This document shows positions 23,184 through 34,430 of a stretch of DNA of 64,000 bases, one piece after another. A program made the translations under genes and the position numbers. How positions within the stretch are numbered: position 1 is the first letter of the stretch; every line of letters begins with the position of its first letter. The notes below the pieces were generated by a model. That model was not told where the DNA came from, ran no database searches, and saw only the letters and a list, made by a program, of their open reading frames with translations. Source of the stretch: Pycnopodia helianthoides (Eukaryota; Echinodermata; Asteroidea; Forcipulatida; Asteriidae); the NCBI GenBank assembly GCA_032158295.1, contig CM063257.1, forward strand, positions 13,347,303-13,411,302. The letters run 5' to 3'.

Positions 23184-23999
23184 CTGTTCAAAAAAAAAAT
23201 ATGACAAACACTTAAATGATATGTGTTTTTTTTCCATTCAAGATTAAGAAAAATATTTTTGAAGCATTATCTATTATATATATTAAATATATATATATAA
23301 TACCCCTTATCATACCCCCTTTTTCAAAATAATTTGAATATAAATATTTTTAACTGAATTTTGAAGAGTTCCTTCTAACCGACCCCGCCCCTTAAGTGGG
23401 AGCACAATTTGCATAAACATAAGCAACGTTGTGACGTAAGGTCGGGAACCCGAGAGTGACTCGAGACGCGACGACGACCGCACTGACGTGCGTCTCTATA
23501 GACCTTACGTCACAAAAAGCGCCAAGCATTCAAATGTGGCCGTTGAAGGGAATGTTTTAATCGATTGATAAACACTCCTAATGAACTCAAACTACCAAAA
23601 AAATAATTTTAATCACTTTTTAATGGAACATAATTACACAATGACACGAAATTTAGCCTTTTTCATTTTTATGGACATCGGCTCTCCTTTACACTCATAT
23701 TTGGTGGTCAAAGACTGACAGAAAAAAGAGGATAAGTTTTAAAATAAATTATTTAAAGTCATAACAAAAATCCATTAAATATTGTTTTCGAAATAAATAT
23801 CTATACATGTTTGCTGAATCTAAAGTAACATCTTAAAGATCCAATCAGTCGCATTCTAAAGCAAATGTCCAAGGCTCCTAGACTGTCTTAGTATACTGAT
23901 GGACAGTGAAAAGTAGGGAATCCGAATCCTGAGATTGACGTGAATGTTTTCAAATTCAAGAAGTGAAACAATCGCTGACCATACCGAGTGTTTTATTAC
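23184..23999 (-). other. Gene B intron before last exon
   Basis: Intron of 816 bp with donor GTAATA (minus strand, at 23999) and acceptor GAACAG. It contains a TATATA-rich tract at 23273-23302 and a GC-rich patch around 23390-23520 (with TGACGTAAGGTC and a degenerate inverted repeat) not shared with the gene C intron, probably an insertion. Confidence 0.6.
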
Positions 24000-24261
24000 C
24001 TGCTGTTCCTGAATAACTCCCAAAAGTCAGTCTGTAGTTGTCACTCACATCGGCGATGCTGAACGAGTCATAGACGGCATACGCGGTATCGTTATCAAAA
24101 GATGTGATGTCAATTCGGAGTTCGTAACTGCCCTGAGCGGTCAGACGGTGTAAGTTGTCGTTACCGAGCCAAAACTCTCCCTCTAGATTCCCAAAGCCCC
24201 GGCTGTAGCTTGCAAAGTCCAAATAGAAATCAACACTGCCGTCTTTACGCCGCTGGAAAAC
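24000..24261 (-). CDS. Gene B, fibrinogen-like domain exon 2
   Basis: The 262-bp exon has acceptor CATGATAG-type (CTATGATAG on the minus strand) and donor GGTAATA. It encodes [51 protein letters not shown] and SDNYRLTFGSYSGTAG. It is open throughout, in phase with exons 1 and 3, so gene B encodes an intact fibrinogen-like domain of about 215 residues. The middle segment ([18 protein letters not shown]) is shared with C, D and E. Confidence 0.9.
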
Positions 24262-24355
24262 CTATCATAGGAACGTGGTTTTTTAATTTCCGTGTCTTGA
24301 CAAATACACACTTAGCGATAAGTACTCTAATTTTTTCACTAGCCTTTTATCTTAC

Positions 24356-24486
24356 CGTCCATCCACCACCGTCTGTCTCCATATCACAATACACCTGGAA
24401 AGCCTCACCGAAGTCTGGAGGTTGAACCGTGTACACGCCACTCATCGATACACCCCTCGCAAGAATTTCTGAACAATCCTTTGGAA
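24356..24486 (-). CDS. Gene B, fibrinogen-like domain exon 1
   Basis: Minus strand: acceptor AATTGTACAG, exon from 24486, donor GTAAGA after 24356. It encodes PKDCSEILARGVSMSGVYT, QPPDFGEAFQVYCDMETDGG and GWT. Entry phase 1 matches the exit phase of the coiled-coil exon at 26612. The substitution QPPDF replaces QPLDS of genes A and E. Both Cys are present. Confidence 0.9.
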
Positions 24487-26611
24487 CTGTACAATTATAT
24501 ATAACGCAAAACAAAGCTTGTTATTCCCGTGACTGAAATTATTTAATTCATATGGTTTATTTCCTCTTAATCTTATGCAATGGAGGTACATTGGAATTGT
24601 GTATGTAAACTGAGTTACGATTAGGTCTTTACATTTAGTGTAAAATCAACAACAGTACTAAACTCAAAAAAGCTGTTGGAATGGCTCTTGTTTCTACATC
24701 TTAGCAAAGCCAGAGTGTATGGGTGAGAAGAAGCAGGAAGCCTGGTTTCAAGCTTCATAAATTGATAGGAGTAACCAGGTTGGACACACTGTAGAAAAAA
24801 AGGCTGGCTACAGACCTACGCTGGGAAAGAGGTTGTAACATTGATCCTAACCCTTCCCCAACAAGATAAACAATACGCTTTTGTACTCTTTATAACAAAG
24901 ATAAATGGCAGGCAGAAGCTCCGGCCAAAATGTAACAACAGTACTCCATTAGGGGACGTAAAGTTGTACAGGATGATCATCAAAAAGGGCTCTAGTTTTT
25001 GAGTTTTGTAGTCTACCCTCTGAAATTACCGGACATTTTGCCCAGATGTACTTCTGATAGTCCTGAATAACATGTGAAATTCGTCAAGGGCAAAACTTGC
25101 ACACTAATGAGTTATCTTAATTAGAAAATAATTATAGGAAAATAGCGCCCTCTGATGGTCAAAACTGGAGAACTGTGCACAATCCCTATTGGGAAATCAC
25201 TAGTGCACAAAGACATGGGGAAGTTACCCCGCCAATTTTATCTTGCTTTCCTTTACAGGTTTTTGAATACTTTTCGCCCAGATCTCAAGTAATTAATGTT
25301 ATTTAACATATTTGGAAAACATTCAAATGTTTCTTTTTTTGTAAATCAATAATTTCCCCCATGATTTTATTTAATAAACACTGCGATAGTTTCAAGTTAC
25401 TGTCACCAACAAACTTTCTGGACCTCATTTTGTTCATTTACCAAGTCTATAGAACTTAGAAAGACATCAATTAAATTAAAATTAAACAAATATTTTGACA
25501 CAGAATAATATTGCTGAAAAAGTGACACACATTTTAACATTCTCATGGATTTTTTTTATATTTCTTCCTTTCAGATGTCACACTTCTGGTACAATAAACA
25601 TTGTTTGTTTACAAACATTTAAAAACTTTACAAAACATTATTTGCACTACAAGTGTGATTTAATTATCTTTGTTACTATTAATATTGAACATTAACTGTT
25701 AACCTTCCACTGGTACTGGGCCTACAGTACTAGTACGATCAGCAACTGTGGCTGTGCTTTTTGATGAGCTTGGAAGGTCTTTGTCCGGGCTAAGCTGTGT
25801 CGTCGTCGCCGGCGTCCTCGACAAAGACAGTACACTACACTACACTACACTACATCATGTACACATGGTACATCTCCGATGCCGATATTCTTTCTAGAAA
25901 TCACACCTTCTAGGCATTCTAACTCCTGCCAGCGATTGCTACATCCCTAAACTTAGCAAGGCTTTTGTCACTAAACTGTACAAACTTGGATTTAGTTTCT
26001 GTTGTGTGCATATAGCAGAAAACAGGGCCATCTTCGCAACTTTTTCCCCTTCACAGGGCGGACGACGTTTCTAAGACGCCATCTTTCTTAAATTCGTAGA
26101 ACCGAAGTACTCAGAAACAAGCTGAATTTTCTACGAATTTTAAGCCCAAATATAAGTAGTTGCGCGGCGTAGACTACTGGAAAGCACAATTTGGAGCATC
26201 ATCCCACGGTCTACAGGAGATAAAAACCTTTGAGCTCGACGAAGAAAACAAACTCGCATGGAAGCATGTGCGTAATATATCAGGTAGGATTCGACAACCT
26301 GTCTTTAAGACAAACATATTTAAAAACTCTTTTCTACCCAGTGACATCCATAATTTTAACATGACTTTTATCAGACAACCTTTTAAAAAACTTTTAGGCT
26401 CGTCTTGTTTTGGGGATTCTTTCTTTACTTTCTTGTAAATAGTTGTCTAACTGTGATGTTTTTGTTAAAAGTGTTGATGTAACATTTTTCAATGCGATAC
26501 GATGGTTAATAAATGTGTGTGTTTTCACATGATGATAGATTAATTGAATTTAATTGAATTGAATTGAAAGTAATCGTTCTTTTTACGATGAATGTATTTT
26601 GTTTTACTTAC
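24487..26611 (-). other. Gene B intron 1 (2.1 kb)
   Basis: Mostly AT-rich sequence without a gene. A (CACTA)n microsatellite lies at 25830-25856 and a (AATTG)n tract at about 26538-26571, 40-75 bases downstream of the coiled-coil exon on the coding strand. The same pentamer tract follows the coiled-coil exons of genes D and E. The open frame 26160-26438 has no recognised domain. Confidence 0.6.
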
Positions 26612-26796
26612 TTCGAATGAGATTCACTAAGGCAGAAACTGAGAATTGCAGCTCTTCCAACTGTCGTCTTATACCCCGTATCTCAGAGGAAACCATTTCT
26701 TGATTACCAGAGACTGTCTCTTTCAACTCTTCTACTTGACGTGTTGTGTTTCTTAGTTCCGAAGTTACCATTTCTTGGTTGGTCGATACTGCAACC
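26612..26796 (-). pseudogene. Gene B coiled-coil exon, truncated at its 5' side
   Basis: The minus-strand frame reads VAVSTNQEMVTSELRNTTRQ, VEELKETVSGNQEMVSSEIR, then RRQLEELQFSVSALVNLIR, and ends at donor GTAAGT in phase 1. Heptad leucines and valines indicate a coiled coil for oligomerisation. NTT is a possible N-glycosylation site. It matches the C-terminal repeats of the gene C first exon, but at 26797 homology stops and the 3' flank of gene C begins. The signal peptide and most of the coil are missing. The junction reads CAACTTAG on the coding strand and could by chance serve as an acceptor, so expression via another first exon is possible. Confidence 0.75.
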
Positions 26797-27353
26797 TAAG
26801 TTGGTTAGTTTTTACAAGTGTATACTATTTAAGTTTGAATTCATAATACCTTTGTTATAGATTATGTCTGAGCTTTTCATTAACCATGACATATCCATTT
26901 CAGTTTTACATTCGTCTTATTTTGATGTATGTATTTAAAAAAAAAAAAACAAGCAAACAAACAATCTACAAAACAAGAAGGAAAAACAGTTTTACAGCAA
27001 AGTTGCAATTAATTTTATAACGCAATTCAAGATTTTGATACAACGGTGAGTTTTTGAAAAGGTAGTCGTTGATTCACACCGTCTAGTTTGTCAACAAACC
27101 TGTAGAAATTCCATCCAGCATGATCATCACACCCAACTTAACGAGCGTCTCAAAACACTCATTGCTTTAACGACAGGTACATAGATCTATCTTTGAATTG
27201 TAAGAGTTTTAACAAACCTTGTCATGGTTTATGACGTCATTACTGACAAGAAAAGTTAAATAGCCGTTTACGTTTCATCATTTGTATTGTGTGTATTTCG
27301 TTTAAAGGTTTATACAGGATTGGTAAGGATAACATACTTCATTGTTTAATTTT
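26797..27353 (-). repeat. 3' flank of gene C, first part (paralogous to 21881-22424)
   Basis: Repeats the gene B downstream sequence (GTTAGTTTTTACAAGTGTA, ACCATGACATATCCATTTCA, CATCCAGCATGATCATCACA), then is interrupted by the hAT-like element at 27354. Together with 28340-28885 it defines the duplication unit. Confidence 0.85.
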
Positions 27354-28339
27354 AGGGACACACCGGCTTACTGTTTAACTAATTAAGTGATGTGGAATCA
27401 CAGACAATAATTTTCAGATGGTTTTTGCAAAAAAACAAGTTATCAAAATATCACGTAATAAACGAAAAATGTGAAAACAAACTAAACGCGGTCAAAGGTC
27501 AGCGTATACGCTTTTCCAGCCGTTGCAACTGTCAAATTTAAGTGATATTGGTGACGTTGTTGTAAGTTGACTAGTGATCTGTTTATGTATAAGTTATAAC
27601 AATGGCGAGGCATGAGGATCCAGTCTTCATATCCATCAAGTACAAATTCACGTGTAATTAAAAAACCGACATAAACACAGTCCGATCCAGCTATTCGTCG
27701 TCGTCCCGCCGCGTGTGTAGCGCAGGCATCACGTTACGTGACAAATAGCTAGGGGTCCAGACTAAAACCCTCGTAAAACACAACGTAATTATTGGTCTGA
27801 TTCCCTACCCCTCCCGGCTCACGGCTAGACCGGCAAGCTGGGTAGTTCATGCCCCCGGGGTTTGTCTCTCTGGCCCCACGAGACAGGGCACCGGCTGTAA
27901 GGCCACGACCCAAGGTTTACGTTCCGCTAGCTCCCATGCTGCTGCGCAGTAAAACACTCATCCGCTGCACGGACTTTCTGAAAGCGAATCTTACGTTCGA
28001 TTTTTCTACATTATTTACAGCTTGTATCCATAACCTGAATACATAGTATTTTTTTTCAAATACTCATGAATAATTGTATACAAAAACCACCAAAATTTGG
28101 TTCAGTTATTTACTTTTATACGGCTGGAGTAAAACTAACTTTGAAGATCACGTGACTTTTCGGAACCAAATTTGGGTTCCGAAAAGTCACGTGACCATCG
28201 TTTTTTGAAAAATGCTCGAAAACGGCAAAATTTGATGGTTTATTTTATGAACCATTCTTCTCCATTCAAGGAAGACCTTTGGAATAATGTTTTAGTCTAT
28301 TTTGTAGCCCAAATAGCCCAACGAAGCCGGTATGTCCCT
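27354..28339. mobile_element. hAT-like non-autonomous DNA element with 8-bp target duplication
   Basis: Terminal inverted repeats AGGGACACACCGGCTT (27354) and, on the other strand, AGGGACATACCGGCTT (28339) are flanked by the exact 8-bp direct repeat TTAATTTT (27346-27353 and 28340-28347). The gene B flank preserves the empty site (TTGTTTAATTTAGCCTG at about 22414), so the insertion postdates the B/C duplication. An 8-bp duplication points to the hAT superfamily. No transposase is encoded. An older copy is at 13566-14280. Internally, 28148-28196 is a hairpin with arms CACGTGACTTTTCGGAACC. Confidence 0.85.
28148..28196. repeat. Perfect-arm hairpin inside the hAT-like element
   Basis: Left arm TCACGTGACTTTTCGGAACC, short AT loop, right arm GGTTCCGAAAAGTCACGTGA. 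Each arm contains the E-box palindrome CACGTG. It is probably a structural part of the element. Confidence 0.8.
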
Positions 28340-28885
28340 TTAATTTTAGCCTGAAAGCTACCATAACGGATTAAGCCAAAATGTCCCCAGTTATTTCATG
28401 TATACGGTTGATCACACACACAGAATGAACACTGTCTGCGACTATTTGGTCAGTCCTACCAATCCTGCATAATACCATCAAATCGTGTGCAAGGGGACAT
28501 TATGTTGTCGCTATTAATGAGAGTTTACCAGACGGAGATTTCAGGACATTCTTGCCGGATTACTGGAAAGTTTTGGTTGTGTCTAACAGGCTGCACAATG
28601 TCTACAGAAAATATAAAATAAATCGCAGCCACAAGTTTGAAATTCATTTACCATACAACCAATCTGTGAAAGTTGCACCACATTGGTGGCCAGTGAAAAC
28701 AAACAACAAGCCGTTCATATTTTGCCAGGAGGTTATGTACTTGTTATCGGGCCTCAAATACATTTTCTAAAATGCATCTTTGGATGGTTGGTTTTGGTGT
28801 GAATTTTGTTTTATTATCAGTGAGTATTGAAAATGATTTACAAATATATGTTGTTTCGATAATTACCAATTCTTAGTTCTGGTTT
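28340..28885 (-). repeat. 3' flank of gene C, second part
   Basis: Resumes homology with 22425-22932 (GCCTGAAAGCTACCATAACG; GTGCAAGGGGACATTATGTT) right after the hAT-like element and continues to the end of the gene C coding homology. Confidence 0.8.
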
Positions 28886-29136
28886 AAAGAGTTCAACCTT
28901 AATTTCATGTCTGTATATTTGAGTGAGTAATTTAACTAAAATCCGAGCCACCAGACTCCCCATCCACTACCCACTCCTTCGCCGCGGTACAGCCCGTTTA
29001 AATTGACTGAAGTGCAGTCCCCGTACCATCATGCCCCGCGGCAAGACACGGCACAGTTTAAGCTCCATTCATCGTTGTCCATGTCTTTAGTTGAGAAGGC
29101 TCGGTTATTGCTGATGCTTAGTGAATCACCTGTTCG
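28886..29136 (-). pseudogene. Gene C, fibrinogen-like exon 3, broken
   Basis: Homologous to the last exon of genes B, D and E: acceptor CGAACAG, then GDSLSISNNRAFSTKDMDND and NCAVSCRGA. The Trp codon of WWYG is TGA, a later Lys codon is TAG (GGATTTTAG), and the normal terminal TAA is mutated to TTA. An extra Cys (VSCRG) is present. Three independent disabling changes in one exon argue for true decay and not sequencing error. The calcium-site DMDND is retained in the remnant. Confidence 0.85.
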
Positions 29137-29573
29137 AAGAAGAAAAAAAGGGCAAACACTTTAACTCGCATCTGGTGGTCAAAGACCGAAAGAGAAAAGA
29201 TGATAAGTTTGAAAATAAATTATTTTGAATTAAAACATAAATCATTTAAATATATTTTTTGAAATAAACAGTTTTTCTATTGTTAACCCTTTTAGTGCTT
29301 TCCGAGTCTCATAATCCACAGTCACATCAGGTAGGATTCGAACCATGTTTTCCGCATTCAATATGTAGCAATATCTATACATGTTTGCTGAATCTAAAGT
29401 AACATCTTAAAGAGCCAGTCAGTCGCATTCTAAAGCAAATGCCAAGGCTCCTAGACTGCCTTCGTTTACTGATGGCCAGTGAAAAGAAGGGAATCCGAAT
29501 CCTGAGATTGACGTGAATGTTTTCAAATTCCAGAAAGTGAAACAATCGCTGACCATGTCGAGTGTTTTATTAC

Positions 29574-29834
29574 CTGCTGTTCCTGAATAACTCCCATAAG
29601 TCAGTCTGTAGTTGCACTCACATCGGCGATGTTGAACGAGTCATAGACGGCATACGCGGTATCGTTATCGAAAGATGCGAGGTCAACGCGTAGTGTGTAA
29701 TTGCCCTGAGCGGTCAGACGGTGCAAGTTGTCATTACCGAGCCAAAACTCTCCCTCTAGATTTCCAAAGCCCCGGCTGTAGTTGGCAAAGTCCAAATAGA
29801 AATCAACACTGCCGTCCAGGCGCCGCTGGAAAAC
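29574..29834 (-). pseudogene. Gene C, fibrinogen-like exon 2, 1-bp deletion
   Basis: 261 bp instead of 262. The frame is open through [20 protein letters not shown] and [19 protein letters not shown], then a missing base near 29616 (GTGAGTGCAACTAC against GTGAGTGACAACTAC) shifts the frame so that SDNYRLT is lost and a stop follows within a few codons. Splice sites (CTTTCTTAG acceptor, GGTAATA donor) are intact. The deletion is not in a homopolymer. Confidence 0.85.
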
Positions 29835-29939
29835 CTAAGAAAGCCACAACATTTTGAATGACTTTGTGTTCACAAATTACTTCATACTGTCAGAAAGGTT
29901 GTGCACTCTTTTCTTTTGTTCAAATGTTCAATATCTTAC

Positions 29940-30091
29940 CGTCCAGCCTCCGCCGTCTGTCTCCATATCACAGTACACTTTGAATGGCTCAACGGAGTCC
30001 AGTGGTTGGATCGTGTACACGCCACTCTTCCTCACACCCTTTGCGAGAATGTCGGAACAATCTTTAGGTATCAACTGGAACAGTAAATATT
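29940..30091 (-). pseudogene. Gene C, fibrinogen-like exon 1
   Basis: Encodes IPKDCSDILAKGVRKSGVYT, QPLDSVEPFKVYCDMETDGG and GWT, with donor GTAAG at 29939. The acceptor at the usual place (TGTTCCAG, exon from 30074) would be out of phase with the first exon. An AG 17 bases further upstream (GCACAAACAG, exon from 30091) restores phase 1 and adds a few codons (EYLLFQL). The exon is open and both Cys are present. It belongs to a gene with defective later exons, so it is listed as part of a pseudogene. Confidence 0.7.
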
Positions 30092-31780
30092 CTGTTTGTG
30101 CAATAAGATATCACGATTTCAGTATTTAAAAAAAGACACTTTGAAGAGATTATATTATTGCAGTGAGAACACCTCCTTCATCCCTCTCTAATTAAAACAA
30201 AGAATGTTTATATTTTATACGAATAATTGTTTATGCATGTTCTAATGGTGCAGTAGGGTGTAGTCCTTACAATCGAGGTGAGGGGTATTGGGGGTTGGGG
30301 GGGTGGAAGTTTTGAAGGGTGATTCTAAAGAGGTACAACAGTCTCCGCGATAAGTTTTTCTTTATAAATTGCAATTTTTTTAAAAGGTGCAATTCACCTT
30401 TAATCGGGGGGGGGGCAATTGCCGAGTGTGACAAAGGTCTGTAAATCTCTTCAATTTGTAAAAAACAAAGTTGTTCAAAATTGTAGTAAAAAAAGCTATC
30501 CCTTTAAAAGTAAAAATGTGTAATGTTGGTCGGTTTTCACAGGCGTTATTCAATCAATTGTTGCACACCACGAGTGTACATTAGTTCAGTTTTGGAAGAG
30601 CAATTCTAGAAAATAATTTGTATTAATTGATTCGTTCATGCACGCTACTGCATGTTCGAATGTACTTTATACAGAATAGTGTCACATTCATTGACGCCCC
30701 TATTATTCTCGCACAAAAACAAACTACTTTGTAAAAACGGTTTTGTTTTACATTTCGGGTTTTTTTTCTTGAAAGGATCACCAAAAGTCTAATCTTTACT
30801 CAGTAGAAGTTCAAAGGAAATCCGTTAGTTCAACATGACCGTTTTTGTGCACATTATGAACACGGCGAAAGTCAAAATGGTTTAGCTGAAACTTGCGCAA
30901 TCGGTTTTTGTTAGTCGGGTGTCTGGATCATTGAGTAAGCTGTATGGTTATTTGCAACTAGGAACTCGACGACAAGTTTCTGTCCACCGTTGTAGTAGCA
31001 TACTATGTTGCCGTTGGTAATGTTAATCCCGAGGCAAGATACAAGTCTTAGACAGATATATAAAAATGTAAATGCTATTTATATGTGTTATTAACTTACT
31101 AAAGTAGTTAGTCACACATGCAAAATCATTAACGAAGGTTCTCTAGTGTAAACATTGAGTGTAATTTACAACATTTGAAGATATTACCCCCCCCCCAAAA
31201 AAAAAAAAAAGAGAGAGTACATTATACATACACAATTAAAACGAAATACAGGATATCAGTGAAATATAATGACACGGACACGCCTCTTATAATTTTAGTG
31301 CCAGTACAAGAGCTGTTGTCAGCTTATTCAGGTTGGCCATAACTTGTGTGAATTTAAACGCACACAAGTTGAAATTCATTGCCCGTAAACGAAAAAGAAA
31401 ACGCAATTTAGAAACAAATTCATGGGCGTTTCGATGAGTCTTAATTTGATTTCTTCAATTGTGAATAGGTTGTGGACATTCAACTTAAGAATGGTCAAAG
31501 TATAGTTTTGTGTCTATACAAGAAACTTAATAACTGAAACGAATATAATTGAGAAAAAAACTTAATGTGCACGAAAACGAACTGAATGCATTTGTAGCTT
31601 TACAAAAACTCTAGTTCTAGGGGAATAGGGGAAAATGTGTGAATTTTAATGTGTGTTGATGCAATTGAATTTTATTTTTGCCAAACTTGCCGGGAAAACC
31701 TATATAAAGATGTACCTTTACAATTTAGTGTTTGTGTTCCAGCAAGTCTGACAAAAACATAATAACAATAATAAACCTAC
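30092..31780 (-). other. Gene C intron 1, no gene
   Basis: Sequence with G- and C-runs (30297-30305, 30405-30414, 31186-31193 followed by an A run). No open frame with recognised content and no element identified. It lacks the (AATTC)n tract seen after the coiled-coil exons of B, D and E. Confidence 0.5.
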
Positions 31781-32621
31781 CATTTAGGAGTTTCATTAAC
31801 GCAGATACTGACTCCTGGATCTCTTCCACCTGACGTATTGTGTCTTTCAACTGATGAGTTGTGTTCTTTAACTCAGAGGTAACAATTTCTTGGTTGGTCG
31901 ATACTGCAACCTGCAACTCTTCCACTTGTCGTCTTGTGTCTCTCAACTGATGAGTTGTGTTCTTTAGTTCAGAGGAAACAATTTCTTGGTTGGTCGAAAC
32001 TGCAATCTGCAACTCATCCACCTGACGCCTTGTGTTTTGTAACTGATGCGTTGAATTTCTTAGCTCAGAGGTAACAATTTCTTGGTTGGTCGCTACTGCA
32101 ACCAGCAACTCATCCACCTGAAGTCTTGTGTCTTTCAACTGATGAGATGTGTTCTTTTGGTTGATCGATACTGCAAACTGCAACTCATCCACCTGACGTC
32201 TTGTGTCTTTCAACTGATGCGTTGAGTTTCTTAGCTCAGATGTAATCATTTTTTGGTTGGTCGAAACTGCAACCTGCAACTCATCCACCTGAAGTCTTGT
32301 GTCTTTCAACTGATGAGTTGTGTTCTTTAGTTCAGAGGTAACAATTTCTTGGTTGGTCGATACTGCAACCTGCAACTCATCAATCTTACGTTTGGTGTCT
32401 TCAAGCTCTAATGAAACGATGTCTTGTAGAGTCGAAGAGTTGCAGCCAACCTCTAGGTTCGTTGGAGGAGACCGTGCACATACGGGTGAGTTGATGGTGA
32501 TGTGTGGACGGCACACACACATTGCATGATTGCTGCTCTCAAGGAAAGTTGGTGAGCTGACGCCATTCTCAGCTTCAGCCTTCACAATCATAACAAGCAC
32601 GAACAAGACTAACGGTCCCAT
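31781..32621 (-). CDS. Gene C first exon: signal peptide plus repeated coiled coil
   Basis: ATG at 32619-32621, ending at donor GTAGGT in phase 1. Residues 1-17 (MGPLVLFVLVMIVKAEA) form a clear signal peptide. A Cys-containing segment follows (CVCRPHITINSPVC, then VGCNSS; up to about residue 60), likely giving interchain disulfides. Residues 65-280 consist of about six 32-residue repeats (core VAVSTNQEIVTSELKNTTHQ, then LKDTRRQVDELQ), one shortened by about 7-8 residues. Heptad spacing indicates an extended oligomeric coiled coil; NTT, NST and NSS are possible N-glycosylation sites. The exon is fully open over 280 codons. Its own fibrinogen-like exons are broken; splicing into the downstream gene B exons on the same strand is conceivable but not shown. 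Confidence 0.85.
31800..32400 (-). repeat. Coding minisatellite, 96-bp unit
   Basis: Within the gene C first exon, about six 96-bp units recur, with landmarks TTCTTGGTTGGTCGATACTG and GTCTTTCAACTGATG on the plus strand. They remain in frame, and the one shortened unit keeps the frame. Confidence 0.85.
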
Positions 32622-32779
32622 TGTGGTAAAAATGACAATACTTCTAGTTGTTTGGATGTGTCGTATTGGACTGGATACGCATTGGGAATTAGCAGACCTT
32701 TATCTATCTCGAAGAGTTGGTTACTCTCCGAGTCTGTCACCAGGACGTACATTAAATGTGGGCAAAATAATAAGGAAAC

Positions 32780-34430
32780 AATACAATCATAAATGTAGGC
32801 ACAGAATCTACCATCAACTTGGTATACATACTATTATTACTTTGGCATCAAGTTTGACTATTGTCACGCATACAAAAAGAAGATGTTTCATATGCAAGCG
32901 GTTAAACATGTGTAGCCTTGCCATATTTAAAATTAAAGACTTTGGCGCGAACCTCAGATAACTTGACTATACAGGATGGTTAACAACGGATAGCAAACAC
33001 TGCTTTTGAGCATCTGTAAACTTAAGCAGGTTGGTATTTACTAGACTATAAAAAAGGGTAAAACAACATTGTTGCTTTTTAGTGTGTGTTTTTTTTAGGG
33101 TGGGGGGGGGTTCAACCAAAGGGATGATTTATCAAACATCACTAGATTAACACAAGTTTTCAATATCGTCGGAGTGATTTGTACTGAGAGATCATAAAAT
33201 TAGAGCAGTTAAAAATGATTTATTGGTTAGCTCAGATTAACAAAGGTTTAACAACATCAATCGTTTTGGGGAAGAGTTAAATCGATTCCAAACTTCTAGT
33301 TTTCAATAATCACTCCGTACAACCAACCAGAGCAACTACACTCCGTAATGCACCGTCGGTCATTTATTGGTAATTCAAAATGTGTATTTTTCCATAGTCA
33401 TATGTGGTTGTTCCGTTTGCGTTATCAAAATAAACTATTTGGAAGGATGGTCTTCAAAGTGTGTTGTCACCTTGAGCAGAATTTATGAGAGGTTCTCTGG
33501 AAATTTTACCACTAGTATGAAATTTAAAAATCAGTCAGTTGTTATATTGAATCTATACACGGTTAATGCGTTACCAGTCGTGTACAAAATGAACTTTTGA
33601 AACGAATTATTAAGAATTTATGTATATACACTACACACATTTTCTAGGTAGTTTGTTTGTCATTGACATTGTATTTCCAAACCTAAGTTTCTCGGATTAC
33701 TTATTTGTAAAGAAACATGAGGAACTTTATAACCGGCGAGCTTTCAGATTTATATTACCGATCCTTTATGTAGCAGTAATAGTTTGTTTTTAATAAACCC
33801 CCACGGCCCCGCCCCAACCTCCAGTAACGATCATCATTATTGGAGCTAAATAACATGTACAGATAGGCACAGAAGCAATCATCCAATTGGCATTAATGCA
33901 TCGACACTTTGTGGCTTCATGACATCCGGAATGGTAGCGTTTCCTCGTCTGTACTTGTACTTGACGATGTTTGCCAGGGTATTATGAGTTCAGATAACTT
34001 GAATATGCAATATGGTTATCAAAGGATAGCACGAACAGGTTTTAAACAGTAAACTTTAAGGAAGTTTGAGAATCACTGTTGACTGTACCAGGGATGATGG
34101 GGGTATGTGTCCTTTGTTTGTTTGATTGCTTGTTGTTTGTTTGTTTGTTTGTTTGTTTGTTGTTGTTGTCGTTGATGTTTTTTGTTTTGTTTTTGGTGGG
34201 GTGCACTCACCCACTGGGTTAATTTTACAAACAAATTACAATATTCTTCTTAATATGCGCTTTAGATATCGTCAGATTGATTTCTATTGAGATATCATAA
34301 TTTATGCAGCAGTAAAAATGATTTATTTGTTAACTTATAATCAAAAGTATTTATTAACATTGTTCGTTTTTGGAGGAGTTAATTCTTTCCAAACTTCTAG
34401 ATTTCAATAAACACTCCGTACATTCGACCA
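32780..34430. repeat. Diverged tandem duplication upstream of gene C
   Basis: Segment 32780-33330 resembles 33845-34430. Paired landmarks are AGATAACTTGACTATACAGG / AGATAACTTGAATATGCAA, TCCAAACTTCTAGTTTTCAA / TCCAAACTTCTAGATTTCAA and CACTCCGTACAACC / CACTCCGTACATTC. A (TTTG)n tract at 34126-34162 interrupts the second copy. No gene seen in either copy. Confidence 0.65.
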
